A stretch of DNA of 64,000 nt from Rhizobium sp. C4 (GCF_021026315.1 NZ_JAJNCX010000010.1:124001-188000); one strand, 5' to 3'; shown: positions 1 through 9,360, counted from the first letter of the stretch. Numbers and translations are program-made. The notes: a model not told the origin generated them from the letters alone.

Positions 1-3000
1 TCGTCCCGCATGGCGCTGGCCAGCGCGATCTTGATATTCACCTCGACGTCGGAGGTGTTGACGCCGGCGGAATTGTCGATCGCATCCGAATTGGAGCGGC
101 CGCCCTTGAGCCCGAAGGCGATGCGGCCCTTTTGCGTGACGCCGAGATTGGCGCCTTCGCCGATCACCTTGGCGCGCACCTCAGCGGCGGCCACGCGGAT
201 CGGGTCGTTGGCGCGGTCGCCCACTTCGGCATCCGTTTCGGAGGCCGCGCGGATATAGGTGCCGATGCCGCCGAACCAGAGAAGATCGACCTCCGCCTTC
301 AAGATGGCGGTCATGATTTCGTAAGGCGTGGCTGATCCCTTGGGCAGGCCGATGGTGGCTGCTGCCTCTGCCGTCAGGCTCACCGATTTCTCGTTGCGCG
401 AGACGATCATGCCGCCCTTGGAGAGCTTGGACCGGTCATAGTCCTGCCAGCTCGAACGGGGCAGGTTGAAGAGCCGCTGGCGCTCTGCGAACGAGGCCGC
501 CATGTCCGGATCGGGATCGATGAAGATATCGCGGTGATCGAAGACGGCGACGAGGCGGATCTTGCGCGACAGAAGCATGCCGTTGCCGAAGACGTCGCCC
601 GACATGTCGCCGACGCCGGCCACGGTGAAGGGGGTCGACTGGATGTCGATATCCATTTCGCGGAAATGGCGCTTGACGGTTTCCCAGGCGCCGCGCGCGG
701 TAATACCCATCTTCTTGTGGTCATAGCCCGCCGAGCCGCCCGAGGCGAAGGCGTCATCGAGCCAGAAGCCGGCTTCCTGCGCCAGCGCATTGGCAGTGTC
801 GGAAAAGGTCGCCGTGCCCTTGTCGGCCGCGACAACGAAATAGGGGTCGTCGCCGTCGTGGCGGACAGTCTTTTCGGGCGGAACGATCTCCGCACCTTCC
901 AGATTGTCGGTCACGGAGAGGAGCGTGCGGATATAGGTCTTGTAGGCTTCCGTTCCGGCGGTGAAGATGGCGTCACGGCTGCCGCCCGCCGGCAGGCGCT
1001 TCGGATAGAAGCCGCCCTTGGCGCCAACGGGCACGATGACGGCGTTCTTGACCTGCTGTGCCTTCACGAGGCCCAGAACTTCGGTGCGGTAATCCTCGGC
1101 GCGGTCCGACCAGCGGATACCGCCGCGCGCGACCTTGCCAAAGCGCAGGTGGATGCCCTCGACCTCGGCGCCATAGACGAAGATTTCGCGGAAGGGCTTG
1201 GGCTCCGGCAGGCCGTCGATCTCATGCGGGTTGAGCTTGAAGGCGAGCGTGGCGCGGGGCAGGCCGTAGAGCCCCTTCTGGAAATAGTTGGTGCGCAGCG
1301 TTGCGCGGATCACGTTGATGTAGCGGCGCAGAATCCGGTCGTCATCGAGGCTAGGCACGGAGGCAAGGCGCTCCTCGATATCTGCGACGATGTCGTCCTC
1401 GCGCTTGCCGCGCTGCTTGGCTGAGGCGGCGGGATCGAGCCGGTTGACGAAGAGCGCGAAGAGCCGCGCCGTGATCTCCGGATATTTGTTCAGCGTGTCG
1501 GCGATATAGCCCTGCGAATAGGCGATCCGCGTCTGGCGCAGATAGCGCGCATAGGCGCGCATCACCATGACTTCGCGAGCCGTCAGGCCGCTGGTGAGCA
1601 CGAGTCGGTTGAAGCTGTCATTGTCGATGGCGCCGCTGAAGGCGGCCAGCAGCGCCTCCTCCAGCGGCTTGCGTTCGGTTGCCAGATCGATGGAGCGGCC
1701 GCCGGCATGCGCGAGTTCCATATCGTGCAGGACAACGGGCGAGGTCTCAGCCCCGTCGCGCAGCAGGAACGCGTAGGTGCTTTCTGCAATCACCTGAAAG
1801 CCGAGATTTTCCAGAAGCGGCACGCGGCGCGAGAGCGAAAGGGGCTCGCCGCCATGGAAAATCTTCAGGCTCACTTCGGAGGCCTCGCCGCCGGCACGGT
1901 AGAATTCCACCGAGACGTCGTGGGTGACGGCCTGCTTGATCTTCGCAAGATCGGCAAAGGCGTCCTTCGGTTCGAAGGCAGCCTGGAAATCCGGGCCGGT
2001 GGTCAGCGCGCAATCGTGGCTGCCGGCAAGCGCGCTGAAGCGTTCTTCCCAGGAGGTGGCGATGCTGCGGACTTCCCGTTCCAGCTCGGCCTGCGAAATA
2101 CGCGGCGTCTTGCCGCCGGAGCGGCCGATGATGAAATGGACGCGGGCGACGCCCCCTTCGGGGAAGGCAGGATAGTAGGCGGAAACGCGGCCGTCATAGA
2201 CGGTCTTCAGATAGTTGCCGATCTTCTCGCGCACCTCTGAGTCATATTGCTCGCGCGGCACATAGACGAGGAGAGAGACGAAGCGGTCGAAATGGTCGAT
2301 GCGGGCGAGAACCCGCACGCGCGGCCGGTCGGAAAGATCCATGATCTGTTCGCAGAAGCCCGCAAGCAGGTTGCTGTCGATCTGGAAAAGGTCGTCGCGC
2401 GGGTAGGATTCCAGCACGTTCATCAGCGTCTTGCCGGAATGGCTGTCCGGCGCATAGCCGAAATGGCGCACCACCTTGTCGACCTTGGAGCGCAGCAGCG
2501 GGATCTGCGAGGCGCCCTGCGTATAGGCCGTGGAAGTGAAGAGGCCGACGATGCGCAGTTCGCCGATCACATCGCCATGCTTGTCGAAGCGCTTGATGCC
2601 GACATAGTCCATGTAGGCGCGGCGGTGGATGACGGATTTGACATTCGCCTTGGTGACGATGAGATAGTCCGGACCTTCGAGGAATTCGATGATTTCCGGC
2701 GTCGTCGTCACGGCGTCCTTGCCGAGCCTCAGCACGCGGACTTCCGGATCGGAGAGGATGCCAAGGCCCGCACCCTTGCCACGCTCGACCGTCGCCTCCG
2801 CGCCCTTGCCGGAATAGGTATATTCGCGCATGCCGAGGAAGGTGAAATTGTCGGCGCGCAGCCAGTCGAGGAAGGCAAGCGATTCTTCCTTTTCGCGGCG
2901 TCGCGAATCCTGCGCGCGAATGCCCTCGACCGCATGGTCGAGCGTCGAGACCATCTTGCGCCAGTCGCGGACGGAGAGATGCACCTGTTCCAGCACGCTC

Positions 3001-3503
3001 TCGATGCGCTTGATCAGCGCTTTGGCTGTGTCGGGCGCGACGCGCGTCAGATGGATCTGCATGTGGCTGACGCGGCTTTCCGGGGTGCTGCCATCGTCGC
3101 TGACATGAAGCCGCGGCTCCTTGCCGTCTTCCACGATCAGGATCGGATGCACGACCATGAAGATGTCGCGATGCGTGCTGGTCAGTTCGCCCATGACGGA
3201 GTCGAACAGGAAGGGCATGTTGCGATCGGTGACGGAGAGGACCGATGCGGCCACGCCATCCGGCGCCACGGCGTCGAGATTGGCGACCGTGACGCGCGCA
3301 CCCTTGCCGTCCCAGGCAGCGATCTCGGCTGCGGCATGCGCGCTCCCGGCAAGCAGCATGTCGGGGCCATAGGCCTCGATGTCGTCGGCGCTTGCCCGGC
3401 CGTAGAGGATGATGGGATCGATCGCTGGAAAGTCCGCAGCCTTGGCGGCCTGCCGGGCTGCCTCCAGAACCTTGTCGCGCTTGGGGTTGCTGCGGCCTGC
3501 CAT
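1..3503 (-). CDS. gdhZ: NAD-specific glutamate dehydrogenase, large type (3' truncated by window edge)
   Basis: Oxidatively deaminates glutamate to 2-oxoglutarate and ammonium with NAD in the cytoplasm. About 1,167 codons are present and the C-terminal part lies off the left edge; the family is usually about 1,600 residues. The N-terminus (MAGRSNPKRDKV) begins at an ATG with GGGAGG upstream, and the next ATG is far inside. The catalytic-domain signatures KVARGGIRWSDR and VPVGAKGGF are present in the C-terminal third, with the long regulatory N-terminal region typical of the large NAD-GDH class before them. It is divergent from pdxY across an AT-rich gap (3504-3752) that holds an imperfect inverted repeat of about 17-bp arms near 3567-3616. 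The symbol follows Caulobacter usage. No frameshift is seen. Confidence 0.93.
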   Translation of the reverse strand, partial: MAGRSNPKRDKVLEAARQAAKAADFPAIDPIILYGRASADDIEAYGPDMLLAGSAHAAAEIAAWDGKGARVTVANLDAVAPDGVAASVLSVTDRNMPFLFDSVMGELTSTHRDIFMVVHPILIVEDGKEPRLHVSDDGSTPESRVSHMQIHLTRVAPDTAKALIKRIESVLEQVHLSVRDWRKMVSTLDHAVEGIRAQDSRRREKEESLAFLDWLRADNFTFLGMREYTYSGKGAEATVERGKGAGLGILSDPEVRVLRLGKDAVTTTPEIIEFLEGPDYLIVTKANVKSVIHRRAYMDYVGIKRFDKHGDVIGELRIVGLFTSTAYTQGASQIPLLRSKVDKVVRHFGYAPDSHSGKTLMNVLESYPRDDLFQIDSNLLAGFCEQIMDLSDRPRVRVLARIDHFDRFVSLLVYVPREQYDSEVREKIGNYLKTVYDGRVSAYYPAFPEGGVARVHFIIGRSGGKTPRISQAELEREVRSIATSWEERFSALAGSHDCALTTGPDFQAAFEPKDAFADLAKIKQAVTHDVSVEFYRAGGEASEVSLKIFHGGEPLSLSRRVPLLENLGFQVIAESTYAFLLRDGAETSPVVLHDMELAHAGGRSIDLATERKPLEEALLAAFSGAIDNDSFNRLVLTSGLTAREVMVMRAYARYLRQTRIAYSQGYIADTLNKYPEITARLFALFVNRLDPAASAKQRGKREDDIVADIEERLASVPSLDDDRILRRYINVIRATLRTNYFQKGLYGLPRATLAFKLNPHEIDGLPEPKPFREIFVYGAEVEGIHLRFGKVARGGIRWSDRAEDYRTEVLGLVKAQQVKNAVIVPVGAKGGFYPKRLPAGGSRDAIFTAGTEAYKTYIRTLLSVTDNLEGAEIVPPEKTVRHDGDDPYFVVAADKGTATFSDTANALAQEAGFWLDDAFASGGSAGYDHKKMGITARGAWETVKRHFREMDIDIQSTPFTVAGVGDMSGDVFGNGMLLSRKIRLVAVFDHRDIFIDPDPDMAASFAERQRLFNLPRSSWQDYDRSKLSKGGMIVSRNEKSVSLTAEAAATIGLPKGSATPYEIMTAILKAEVDLLWFGGIGTYIRAASETDAEVGDRANDPIRVAAAEVRAKVIGEGANLGVTQKGRIAFGLKGGRSNSDAIDNSAGVNTSDVEVNIKIALASAMRD

Positions 3504-3752
3504 GAAACGTCCTCCCGATGATTTGTACGGAACCATATCAGAAAACATGAATTTTTTGAGCCGAATGTGAAAATCGGCGAAATTCGTAACTTTCCGTCAG
3601 ATTCTCGGCGATTTTCATGACATTTCTGCCATTTCCGGATCGTTTTTAAGCATTTTTGCACGAGCGCTGCGATTTTTTGCCGAAATTGCAATAAAGCCGA
3701 AACGTTGACATGCGACCCAGAGCGGGTGATCACAGAGCCCTGAAGCGGAGTA

Positions 3753-4667
3753 ATGCGTTTGGACCAGAAGAAGACGATCCTGTCGATTTCGAGCCACGTC
3801 ATCCGGGGTGGCGTTGGCAACCGCGCTGCGGTCTTTGCGCTGGAATCGCGCGGGCATGCGGTCTGGTCGGTGCCGACCGTCATCCTGCCCTGGCATCCGG
3901 GCCATGGGCGTTCGACGCGCATCCCGGTGGAAACGGCGGCCTTTGCCAGTGCACTCGAAGACCTGAAGGGATCGAAATGGCGGGGCGAGGTCCGCGCCGC
4001 GATGACCGGCTATTTCGCCGATGCCGGACAGGTTCGCGCTGCGGCTGATCTCATTCGCGCCTTCAAGGCGGCGGATCCCGATTTTCTCTATCTCTGCGAT
4101 CCGGTCATTGGCGATGCGGGCGGACTTTATGTGGCCGAGGCGGTTGCCGCCGCCATTCGCGATGAGCTGCTGCCGCTTGCGGATCTCGCGACCCCCAACC
4201 GGTTCGAACTCGGCTGGCTGGCCGGCGCGCCCGTTGACGACAATGCCGGCATTGCCGCCGCCGCACGCCTCACAGGCATTGCCCGTGTCGTGTCCACGTC
4301 TGCCCATGCGATGATGAAGGGGGCGATCGCCAATCTCCTGGTCGAGGGCGACCGTCAGGTTCTGGCCGAGCATCAGGCGCTCGATGCCGCGCCAAACGGT
4401 CTGGGCGACCTGTTTTCTGCGCTCCTGCTGTCGCATGTCGTTGAGGGCCGTTCGGCTGAGGAGGCGCTTCGCCTGTCATCCTCCAGCGTGTTCGAAGTGG
4501 CCGCCCGCTCGATCCGCGCAGGCTCGGATGAACTCCTGCTTCAGGCCGAGGCGGCATCGCTGAGCACGCCGATGGCAAGCGTTGCGATCCGGCATCTCGT
4601 CAGCCCCGTTTCGCTTCGCAGGCGCAATGTCGCCATCACCCCGCTCGATAATGAGCCCGCGCCTTGA
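3753..4667 (+). CDS. pdxY: pyridoxal kinase PdxY
   Basis: Phosphorylates pyridoxal with ATP to pyridoxal 5'-phosphate in vitamin B6 salvage. The 304-residue protein is of ribokinase-like PfkB/ThiD fold. It opens with the family pattern ILSISSHVIRGGVGNRA (residues 9-25) and carries DPVIGDAGGLYV and the nucleotide/anion-hole region around NGLGDLFSALLLS, where the GD aspartate is the expected catalytic base. The start ATG has GCGGAG just upstream. The gene is alone on the plus strand, divergent from the glutamate dehydrogenase. PLP is the cofactor of the aminotransferase GabT elsewhere in the window, but there is no operon link. PdxK is the alternative, though length and motifs favour PdxY. Confidence 0.9.
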   Translation: MRLDQKKTILSISSHVIRGGVGNRAAVFALESRGHAVWSVPTVILPWHPGHGRSTRIPVETAAFASALEDLKGSKWRGEVRAAMTGYFADAGQVRAAADLIRAFKAADPDFLYLCDPVIGDAGGLYVAEAVAAAIRDELLPLADLATPNRFELGWLAGAPVDDNAGIAAAARLTGIARVVSTSAHAMMKGAIANLLVEGDRQVLAEHQALDAAPNGLGDLFSALLLSHVVEGRSAEEALRLSSSSVFEVAARSIRAGSDELLLQAEAASLSTPMASVAIRHLVSPVSLRRRNVAITPLDNEPAP

Positions 4668-4726
4668 TTGACGTTTGCTGCGAATGCTAAGGATGGCTGG
4701 CTTCAGTCCAGCAAAGGCGGATCACC

Positions 4727-5368
4727 TTGGCGCAGTTTCCTGACGAACTTCTGAACGGCTATCGCAAGTTCATGAGCGGCCGTTACCTTGAAGAGAGCGA
4801 CCGCTACCAGAACCTGGCCAAGGACGGTCAGAAACCGAAGGCCATGATTGTCGCCTGTTGCGACTCGCGTGCTGCCCCGGAAACCATCTTCGACTGCGGA
4901 CCGGGCGAGCTTTTCGTCGTTCGCAACGTCGCCAATCTCGTGCCCCCTTACGAGCCGGACGGGAATTACCACTCGACATCCGCCGCGCTCGAATTTGCCG
5001 TGCAGGGGCTGAAGATCCGCGACATCATCGTCATGGGTCATGGCCGTTGCGGCGGCATCGGCGCAGCGCTGTCGCCCTCGACAGAGCCGCTTTCGCCGGG
5101 CGATTTCATTGGCAAGTGGATGGGCCTGCTCGATGAGCCGGCCGAACAGATCCGCAGCGCCGGCATCCTGACGGCGGCCGAGCGGCAGCGGGCGCTGGAG
5201 CGCGTCTCCATCCGCAACTCGCTGCTGAATCTCCGGACCTTCCCGTGCGTGAAGATCCTCGAAGACGCCGGCAAGATGCGGCTTCATGGCGCCTGGTTCG
5301 ACATTTCGACCGGCGAGCTCTGGATCATGGATGCGGCGAGCGGCGATTTCATCCGCCCGAAGCTCTGA
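4727..5368 (+). CDS. beta-class carbonic anhydrase
   Basis: Interconverts CO2 and bicarbonate in the cytoplasm. The protein is 213 residues, normal for bacterial beta carbonic anhydrases. The zinc ligands are visible: a cysteine in VACCDSRAAP (with the Asp-Arg dyad) and the His/Cys pair in MGHGRCGG. The most likely start is a TTG giving MAQFPDELL; it has AAAGGCGG 6-7 bases upstream, and no ATG in this frame precedes the conserved domain. It lies 59 bp after pdxY and before a bidirectional terminator, so co-transcription with pdxY is possible. It might equally be annotated SulP-linked 'cynT/can'; the sequence does not decide. Confidence 0.9.
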   Translation: MAQFPDELLNGYRKFMSGRYLEESDRYQNLAKDGQKPKAMIVACCDSRAAPETIFDCGPGELFVVRNVANLVPPYEPDGNYHSTSAALEFAVQGLKIRDIIVMGHGRCGGIGAALSPSTEPLSPGDFIGKWMGLLDEPAEQIRSAGILTAAERQRALERVSIRNSLLNLRTFPCVKILEDAGKMRLHGAWFDISTGELWIMDAASGDFIRPKL

Positions 5369-5388
5369 GCCGGTCAGCGCATGACCTC

Positions 5389-5440
5389 AAAAAAAGAATG
5401 CCCGGCGACCTCAGGTCACCGGGCATTTCTCATTCGTTTT
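5389..5440. terminator. bidirectional intrinsic terminator
   Basis: A 13-bp stem with one mismatch (5399-5411 with 5415-5427) is flanked by a run of A on the left (U-run for the minus strand) and T-rich sequence on the right. It separates convergent carbonic anhydrase (+) and lytic transglycosylase (-). Confidence 0.8.
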
Positions 5441-5457
5441 CCCAGGTCGCAGCGAGA

Positions 5458-6276
5458 TCAGTGACCTTCGATCTGCTTGCCCATGATGGCGATGGCCTGC
5501 TGATAGACGGTCGCGGCGTTCCAGCCCTGGATGGCGCCGAAGTTCGGCTCACCCGGCTGATAGCCGGCACCGGCGCGCCAGCCGTGACCCTTGAGGAAGT
5601 TGGCGGTGGAGGCCAGCGCATCGGCCTTCGAGCCAGCCAGATTGATGCGGCCGTCGCCGTCGCCGTCGACGCCGTAAAGCAGCACGTTCTTCGGCAGGAA
5701 CTGCGTCTGGCCAACCTCGCCATGGGCGGCGCCCGTGGAGTTGACCGACAGCGTGCCGGCTTGCACGAGCTTCAGTGCGGCATAGAGCTGGTCGGTGAAA
5801 TATGCCGTGCGGCGGCAGTCATAGGCGAGCGTCGAGACTGCCGACAGCGTGTGCTGGTCGCCCATGTAGCTACCGAAGCCGGTTTCCATGCCCCAGATGG
5901 CAATCAGCGGGCCGGGCGAAACGCCGAAGCGGCTCTGGATGCTGTTGAAGAGGGCAGCGTTGGATTTCAGCATGGCGCGGCCGCGCGAAACGATGCCGGC
6001 GGAGCCGCGCTTCTTCATGAACGCATCGAGCGAGAGCTTGAAGCTGTGCTGGCCGCGGTCGGCGCGAATGGTGGGTACGTTGTAGTGAACGTTGGAAAAT
6101 ACGTTGTCGAGAACCGATGGCTTGATGCCGTTCTTGGCAGCTTCCGCCTTGAATTCCTGCACCCAGGCTTCAAAGCCGGCGCTGTTGTTTCCACATTTCG
6201 CAGCCTCGGCAGGATTGGCAAAGGCAACCGTGACCATCAGCGCTGCAGACAGGCCCAACCATTTCGAAAATTTCAT
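5458..6276 (-). CDS. lytic murein transglycosylase, MltB/SLT_2 family
   Basis: Cleaves peptidoglycan glycan strands in the periplasm, leaving 1,6-anhydromuramyl ends. The 272-residue protein begins with a signal peptide (MKFSKWLGLSAALMVTVAFA...AEA, cut about residue 26) and no lipobox cysteine, so a soluble periplasmic form is expected. The catalytic glutamate is Glu131 in IAIWGMETGFGSY. The block GEVGQTQFLPKNVLLYGVDGDGDG is the MltB-family substrate-cleft region. It ends with GHGWRAG and a typical C-terminal helix. It lacks the C-terminal peptidoglycan-binding domain seen in longer rhizobial paralogues. Monocistronic, convergent with the carbonic anhydrase gene. Confidence 0.9.
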   Translation of the reverse strand: MKFSKWLGLSAALMVTVAFANPAEAAKCGNNSAGFEAWVQEFKAEAAKNGIKPSVLDNVFSNVHYNVPTIRADRGQHSFKLSLDAFMKKRGSAGIVSRGRAMLKSNAALFNSIQSRFGVSPGPLIAIWGMETGFGSYMGDQHTLSAVSTLAYDCRRTAYFTDQLYAALKLVQAGTLSVNSTGAAHGEVGQTQFLPKNVLLYGVDGDGDGRINLAGSKADALASTANFLKGHGWRAGAGYQPGEPNFGAIQGWNAATVYQQAIAIMGKQIEGH

Positions 6277-6443
6277 TCAACGCCCCCATTTTTAAAGAAC
6301 GGCGCAGCCGCGCCCCATATTCGCAATCTCTGTCGAGTGAACCGACTCAAGGTCTGCATCAAGATGCCGTGCCTTCATTGAGCGAAAATGGTGGCTTTTC
6401 GCAACCTGGCCCGTCGGTGGAGGCCATCAAATTTCGGTGACTG

Positions 6444-6476
6444 CTCCGCCCCGCCGGCAATTGCGGCGGAGCGGAG
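6444..6476 (-). terminator. hairpin downstream of asd
   Basis: A GC-rich stem of 13 bp with one mismatch (6444-6456 and 6464-6476) closes on a 7-base loop 15 bp past the asd stop. There is no clear U-run, so the terminator role is inferred from position. Confidence 0.5.
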
Positions 6477-6491
6477 AGCGAAATGTGCCGA

Positions 6492-7526
6492 TCAGGCAGC
6501 CTTGCGCTTGGCCTTGATCAGGCCGCGGTTGACGAGCAGTTCCGCGATCTGGATGGCATTGAGGGCGGCACCCTTGCGCAGGTTGTCGGAAACGACCCAG
6601 ATGTTGAGGCCGTTCTCGACGGTGGCGTCTTCGCGGATGCGCGAGATATAGGTCGCATCTTCACCGGCGCATTCGTAAGGCGTGATGTAGCCGCCGTTCT
6701 CATGCTTGTCGATGACGAGGCAGCCGGGGGCTTCGCGCAGGATTTCGCGGGCCTTTTCGGCGGTGATCTCGTTTTCGAACTCGATGTTGACCGACTCAGA
6801 GTGGCCGATGAAGACCGGAACGCGCACGGCCGTGCAGGTCACCTTGATCTTCGGATCGAGCATCTTCTTCGTCTCGGCCAGAACCTTCCACTCTTCCTTC
6901 GTGTAGCCGTCTTCCATGAAGACGTCGATATGCGGGATGACGTTGAAGGCGATGCGCTTCGTGAACTTCTTGGTCTCGATCGGATCGGCGACGAAGACGG
7001 CGCGGGTCTGGTTGAACAGCTCGTCCATGCCGTCCTTGCCGGCGCCGGAAACCGACTGGTAGGTCGAGACGACGACGCGCTTGATCTTGGCATAGTCGTG
7101 CAGCGGCTTCAGCGTGACGACGAGCTGGGCGGTCGAGCAGTTCGGGTTGGCAATGATGTTCTTCTTGGTGAAGCCTTCAACAGCGTCGGGGTTCACTTCC
7201 GGAACGATCAGCGGCACTTCGGAATCGTAGCGCCATGCCGAGGAGTTGTCGATGACGACGCAGCCCTGCGCGCCGATCTTCGGGGACATCTTCTTCGAAA
7301 CGTCGCCGCCGGCCGACATCAGGCAGATGTCGGTGTCGGAGAAATCGTAATTCTCAAGATTGGAAACCCGCAGCGTCTTGTCGCCGAAGGACACTTCCGT
7401 GCCGACGGAACGGCTGGACGCCAGCGCCACGACCTCATCGGCCGGAAAGCCGCGTTCGGACAGAATGTTGAGCATTTCCCGGCCTACGTTGCCGGTTGCG
7501 CCCGCGACTGCAATCTTGAAACCCAT
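6492..7526 (-). CDS. asd: aspartate-semialdehyde dehydrogenase
   Basis: Reduces aspartyl phosphate to aspartate semialdehyde with NADPH, the branch point to lysine/diaminopimelate, threonine and methionine. The 344-residue protein shows the Rossmann P-loop GATGNVGREML at residues 9-19, the active-site cysteine in NPNCSTAQL, and the GAGKDGMDEL region. Length and order match the family. It feeds homoserine to MetA, which is also in this window. It is monocistronic with a leader of nearly 300 bp that contains a sigma-70-like promoter and two hairpins. The start ATG is the only one before the Rossmann motif. Confidence 0.96.
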   Translation of the reverse strand: MGFKIAVAGATGNVGREMLNILSERGFPADEVVALASSRSVGTEVSFGDKTLRVSNLENYDFSDTDICLMSAGGDVSKKMSPKIGAQGCVVIDNSSAWRYDSEVPLIVPEVNPDAVEGFTKKNIIANPNCSTAQLVVTLKPLHDYAKIKRVVVSTYQSVSGAGKDGMDELFNQTRAVFVADPIETKKFTKRIAFNVIPHIDVFMEDGYTKEEWKVLAETKKMLDPKIKVTCTAVRVPVFIGHSESVNIEFENEITAEKAREILREAPGCLVIDKHENGGYITPYECAGEDATYISRIREDATVENGLNIWVVSDNLRKGAALNAIQIAELLVNRGLIKAKRKAA

Positions 7527-7569
7527 GTCTTCGCTCTCTTTCTTTTCTCTCCTCGTCCGGTGAGGGGGG

Positions 7570-7612
7570 AACCTGACCGAAATCAGGTTTCCTGTCCCCG
7601 GCCGGGCCGGGG
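7570..7612. repeat. two tandem palindromes in the asd leader
   Basis: A 7-bp stem (7570-7576 with 7583-7589) is followed at once by a second (7596-7602 with 7606-7612, CCCCGGC/GCCGGGG). They lie between the asd promoter and its start codon. They resemble dispersed rhizobial intergenic palindromes rather than a terminator, because no U-run follows on the minus strand. Confidence 0.6.
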
Positions 7613-7777
7613 AGAGAGCGGCAGGCCAGAGACGTCAGACGGTTTTCGTCGTCGTCGTTTTGGCCTTGGTTTTGGAAACGAAAGAACGGAAAGCACCGCA
7701 GTCGCAAAGCGCTGCGTCAATCATGCCGGACATGTGTTGGTCACACGAAAGCATTGGCCCGTCCTTTTCCGCTGCTG

Positions 7778-7805
7778 CTCATACGCTCTTTTGGCGAAGA
7801 GTCAA
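7778..7805 (-). promoter_or_regulatory. candidate sigma-70 promoter of asd
   Basis: On the minus strand TTGACT (7800-7805) is followed after 16 bases by TATGAG (7778-7783), about 250 bp upstream of the asd ATG. It overlaps the space just 5' of the xthA stop codon. Assignment is by pattern and position only. Confidence 0.45.
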
Positions 7806-7828
7806 TATTTGCAGGGCGCGGCTTTTGA

Positions 7829-8632
7829 CTAAAATGCGAAGCGGGCGATCACCGGAACGTGGTCGGACGGCTGCGTCCAGCCGCGCGCCTCGCGCAGGAT
7901 TTCGATGTCGGTGACATGCGGGGCAAGATCGGGCGAGGACCAGATATGGTCGAGCCGGCGGCCCTTGTCGGCGGCGTCCCAATCCTTGGCGCGATAGCTC
8001 CACCAGGTGTAGAGCTTCTGCGGCTCGGGGAATTTCTCTCGCATCAGGTCCGACCAGCCGCCTTCTGCAATGATCGCCTTCAGTCCGTCGGTCTCGATCG
8101 GCGTATGGCTGACGATCTTCAGCAGCTGCTTGTGCGACCAGACATCGTGTTCGAGCGGCGCGATATTGAGGTCGCCGACGAGGATCGAGGAGCGGCCGGT
8201 GCCGTCGAGCGCGCGCATGGCCCGCATTTCCTCAATGAAATCGAGCTTGTGGCCGAATTTCGGGTTGATCGTGCGGTCCGGTTCGTCGCCGCCGGCGGGA
8301 ACGTAGAAATTGTGCAGGCGGATATTGCGGCCGGCATGTTCGAAATCGACCGCGAGGTGCCGCTTGTCGCCGACGCCGCAGAAATCGCGGGTCTCGTGGA
8401 TGTCGATCCTGGCTTTCGCGACCGTGGCGACGCCGTGATAGCCCTTCTGGCCGCTCACCGCCATGTGTACATAGCCGAGCTCGCGGAAGGCCTCATAGGG
8501 AAACTCTTCGTCGCGGCACTTGATTTCCTGCAGGCACAGAATGTCCGGCTGGAAGCGGGTGAGGAACTCACCGACGATCGGCATTCTCAGCCGCACGGAG
8601 TTGATGTTCCAGGTGGCAAGCGTGAAGGTCAT
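7829..8632 (-). CDS. xthA: exodeoxyribonuclease III
   Basis: AP endonuclease and 3'-5' exonuclease of base-excision repair. The 267-residue protein has the complete exonuclease-endonuclease-phosphatase signature: WNINSVRLR near the N-terminus, QEIKCRDEEFP with the metal-binding glutamate, GDLNIAPLEHDVW, and the C-terminal RRLDHIW and SDHVPV with the catalytic Asp/His pair. Its ATG lies just 3' of the U-run of a terminator assigned to lolA, so it may have its own weak promoter or depend on read-through. The order ftsK-lolA-xthA on one strand is, to my knowledge, common in Rhizobiales. Confidence 0.95.
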   Translation of the reverse strand: MTFTLATWNINSVRLRMPIVGEFLTRFQPDILCLQEIKCRDEEFPYEAFRELGYVHMAVSGQKGYHGVATVAKARIDIHETRDFCGVGDKRHLAVDFEHAGRNIRLHNFYVPAGGDEPDRTINPKFGHKLDFIEEMRAMRALDGTGRSSILVGDLNIAPLEHDVWSHKQLLKIVSHTPIETDGLKAIIAEGGWSDLMREKFPEPQKLYTWWSYRAKDWDAADKGRRLDHIWSSPDLAPHVTDIEILREARGWTQPSDHVPVIARFAF

Positions 8633-8634
8633 GA

Positions 8635-8669
8635 CAAAAAGGTCCTGCAGGGGTTCTCCGGCAGGACCT
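8635..8669 (-). terminator. intrinsic terminator of lolA, abutting xthA
   Basis: On the minus strand a 9-bp stem (8661-8669 with 8640-8648) is followed directly by TTTTTG and then, after two bases, by the xthA ATG. The hairpin therefore sits inside the xthA translation-initiation region. Confidence 0.75.
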
Positions 8670-8709
8670 ATTCGGTGATGGCGTGGATGTCCAACAAATT
8701 CAGCGGCGT

Positions 8710-9360
8710 TTACTTGCCCGGAGCCGTCGGCTTCATCTGGTCATAGGGCAGCGCGAAGACGCTTTCGGCAAAATCGACGCCAGCCTTCACGTTGTAGATC
8801 ATGACCGAGGTTTCCTTGCCCTGCGCGTCGGTGATCGTCCATTGGCGCAGGTCGTTGGTGGCGGGGTCGAACATCATGGTGATGGTCGAATCGCCGAAGA
8901 TCGACTTGTCGCCCAGAACGATGGTCACGAGATCGGGGTCCTGCTTGACGCTGCGGACCATCTTGCCGGTCAGGTCGATCTTGTCGTTGAGCAGCAGTGC
9001 CAGCGGCGTCTTGGACAGCGGATACTGGTCCCAGGTGCCGAGCTTCATGTTGCCGACAACGAGGGTGCGGCCATCGGAAATCACGCGCATCGGCGAGGGG
9101 GCGTCATAGTTGAAGCGGACCTTGCCGGGGCGGGCGATGTAGAACTTGCCGCCGGTCTGGTCGCCGCGCGGACCGAACTGCACGAAATCGCCCATCATCG
9201 TCTTGATGCTGGAGAAGTGGTTGGCGATTTCCTGCGCCTTGTTGTTCTGCGCGCCGGCCGGCGCGGCAAACAGCCCAAGCGCCAGTGCCAGCGTGGCCAC
9301 AATCGTCGCAAGCGGACGCTTCATGTCAGCCATGCCCGCAAAAACTTTCAGGAATTTCAT
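8710..9360 (-). CDS. lolA: outer-membrane lipoprotein carrier protein LolA
   Basis: Periplasmic chaperone that takes lipoproteins from LolCDE and delivers them to the outer membrane. 216 residues; the signal peptide runs MKRPLATIVATLALALGLFA..AGA, preceded by 13 residues if the upstream ATG is used. That upstream ATG (MKFLKVFAG) has AGGAG 8 bases before it, so I keep it, but the internal ATG at MKRP is the alternative. The core shows the DFVQ / GGKFYIARPGKVRF beta-strand pattern and a central SPMRVISDGRTLVV segment. It lies downstream of ftsK and ends at a strong terminator. Confidence 0.92.
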   Translation of the reverse strand: MKFLKVFAGMADMKRPLATIVATLALALGLFAAPAGAQNNKAQEIANHFSSIKTMMGDFVQFGPRGDQTGGKFYIARPGKVRFNYDAPSPMRVISDGRTLVVGNMKLGTWDQYPLSKTPLALLLNDKIDLTGKMVRSVKQDPDLVTIVLGDKSIFGDSTITMMFDPATNDLRQWTITDAQGKETSVMIYNVKAGVDFAESVFALPYDQMKPTAPGK

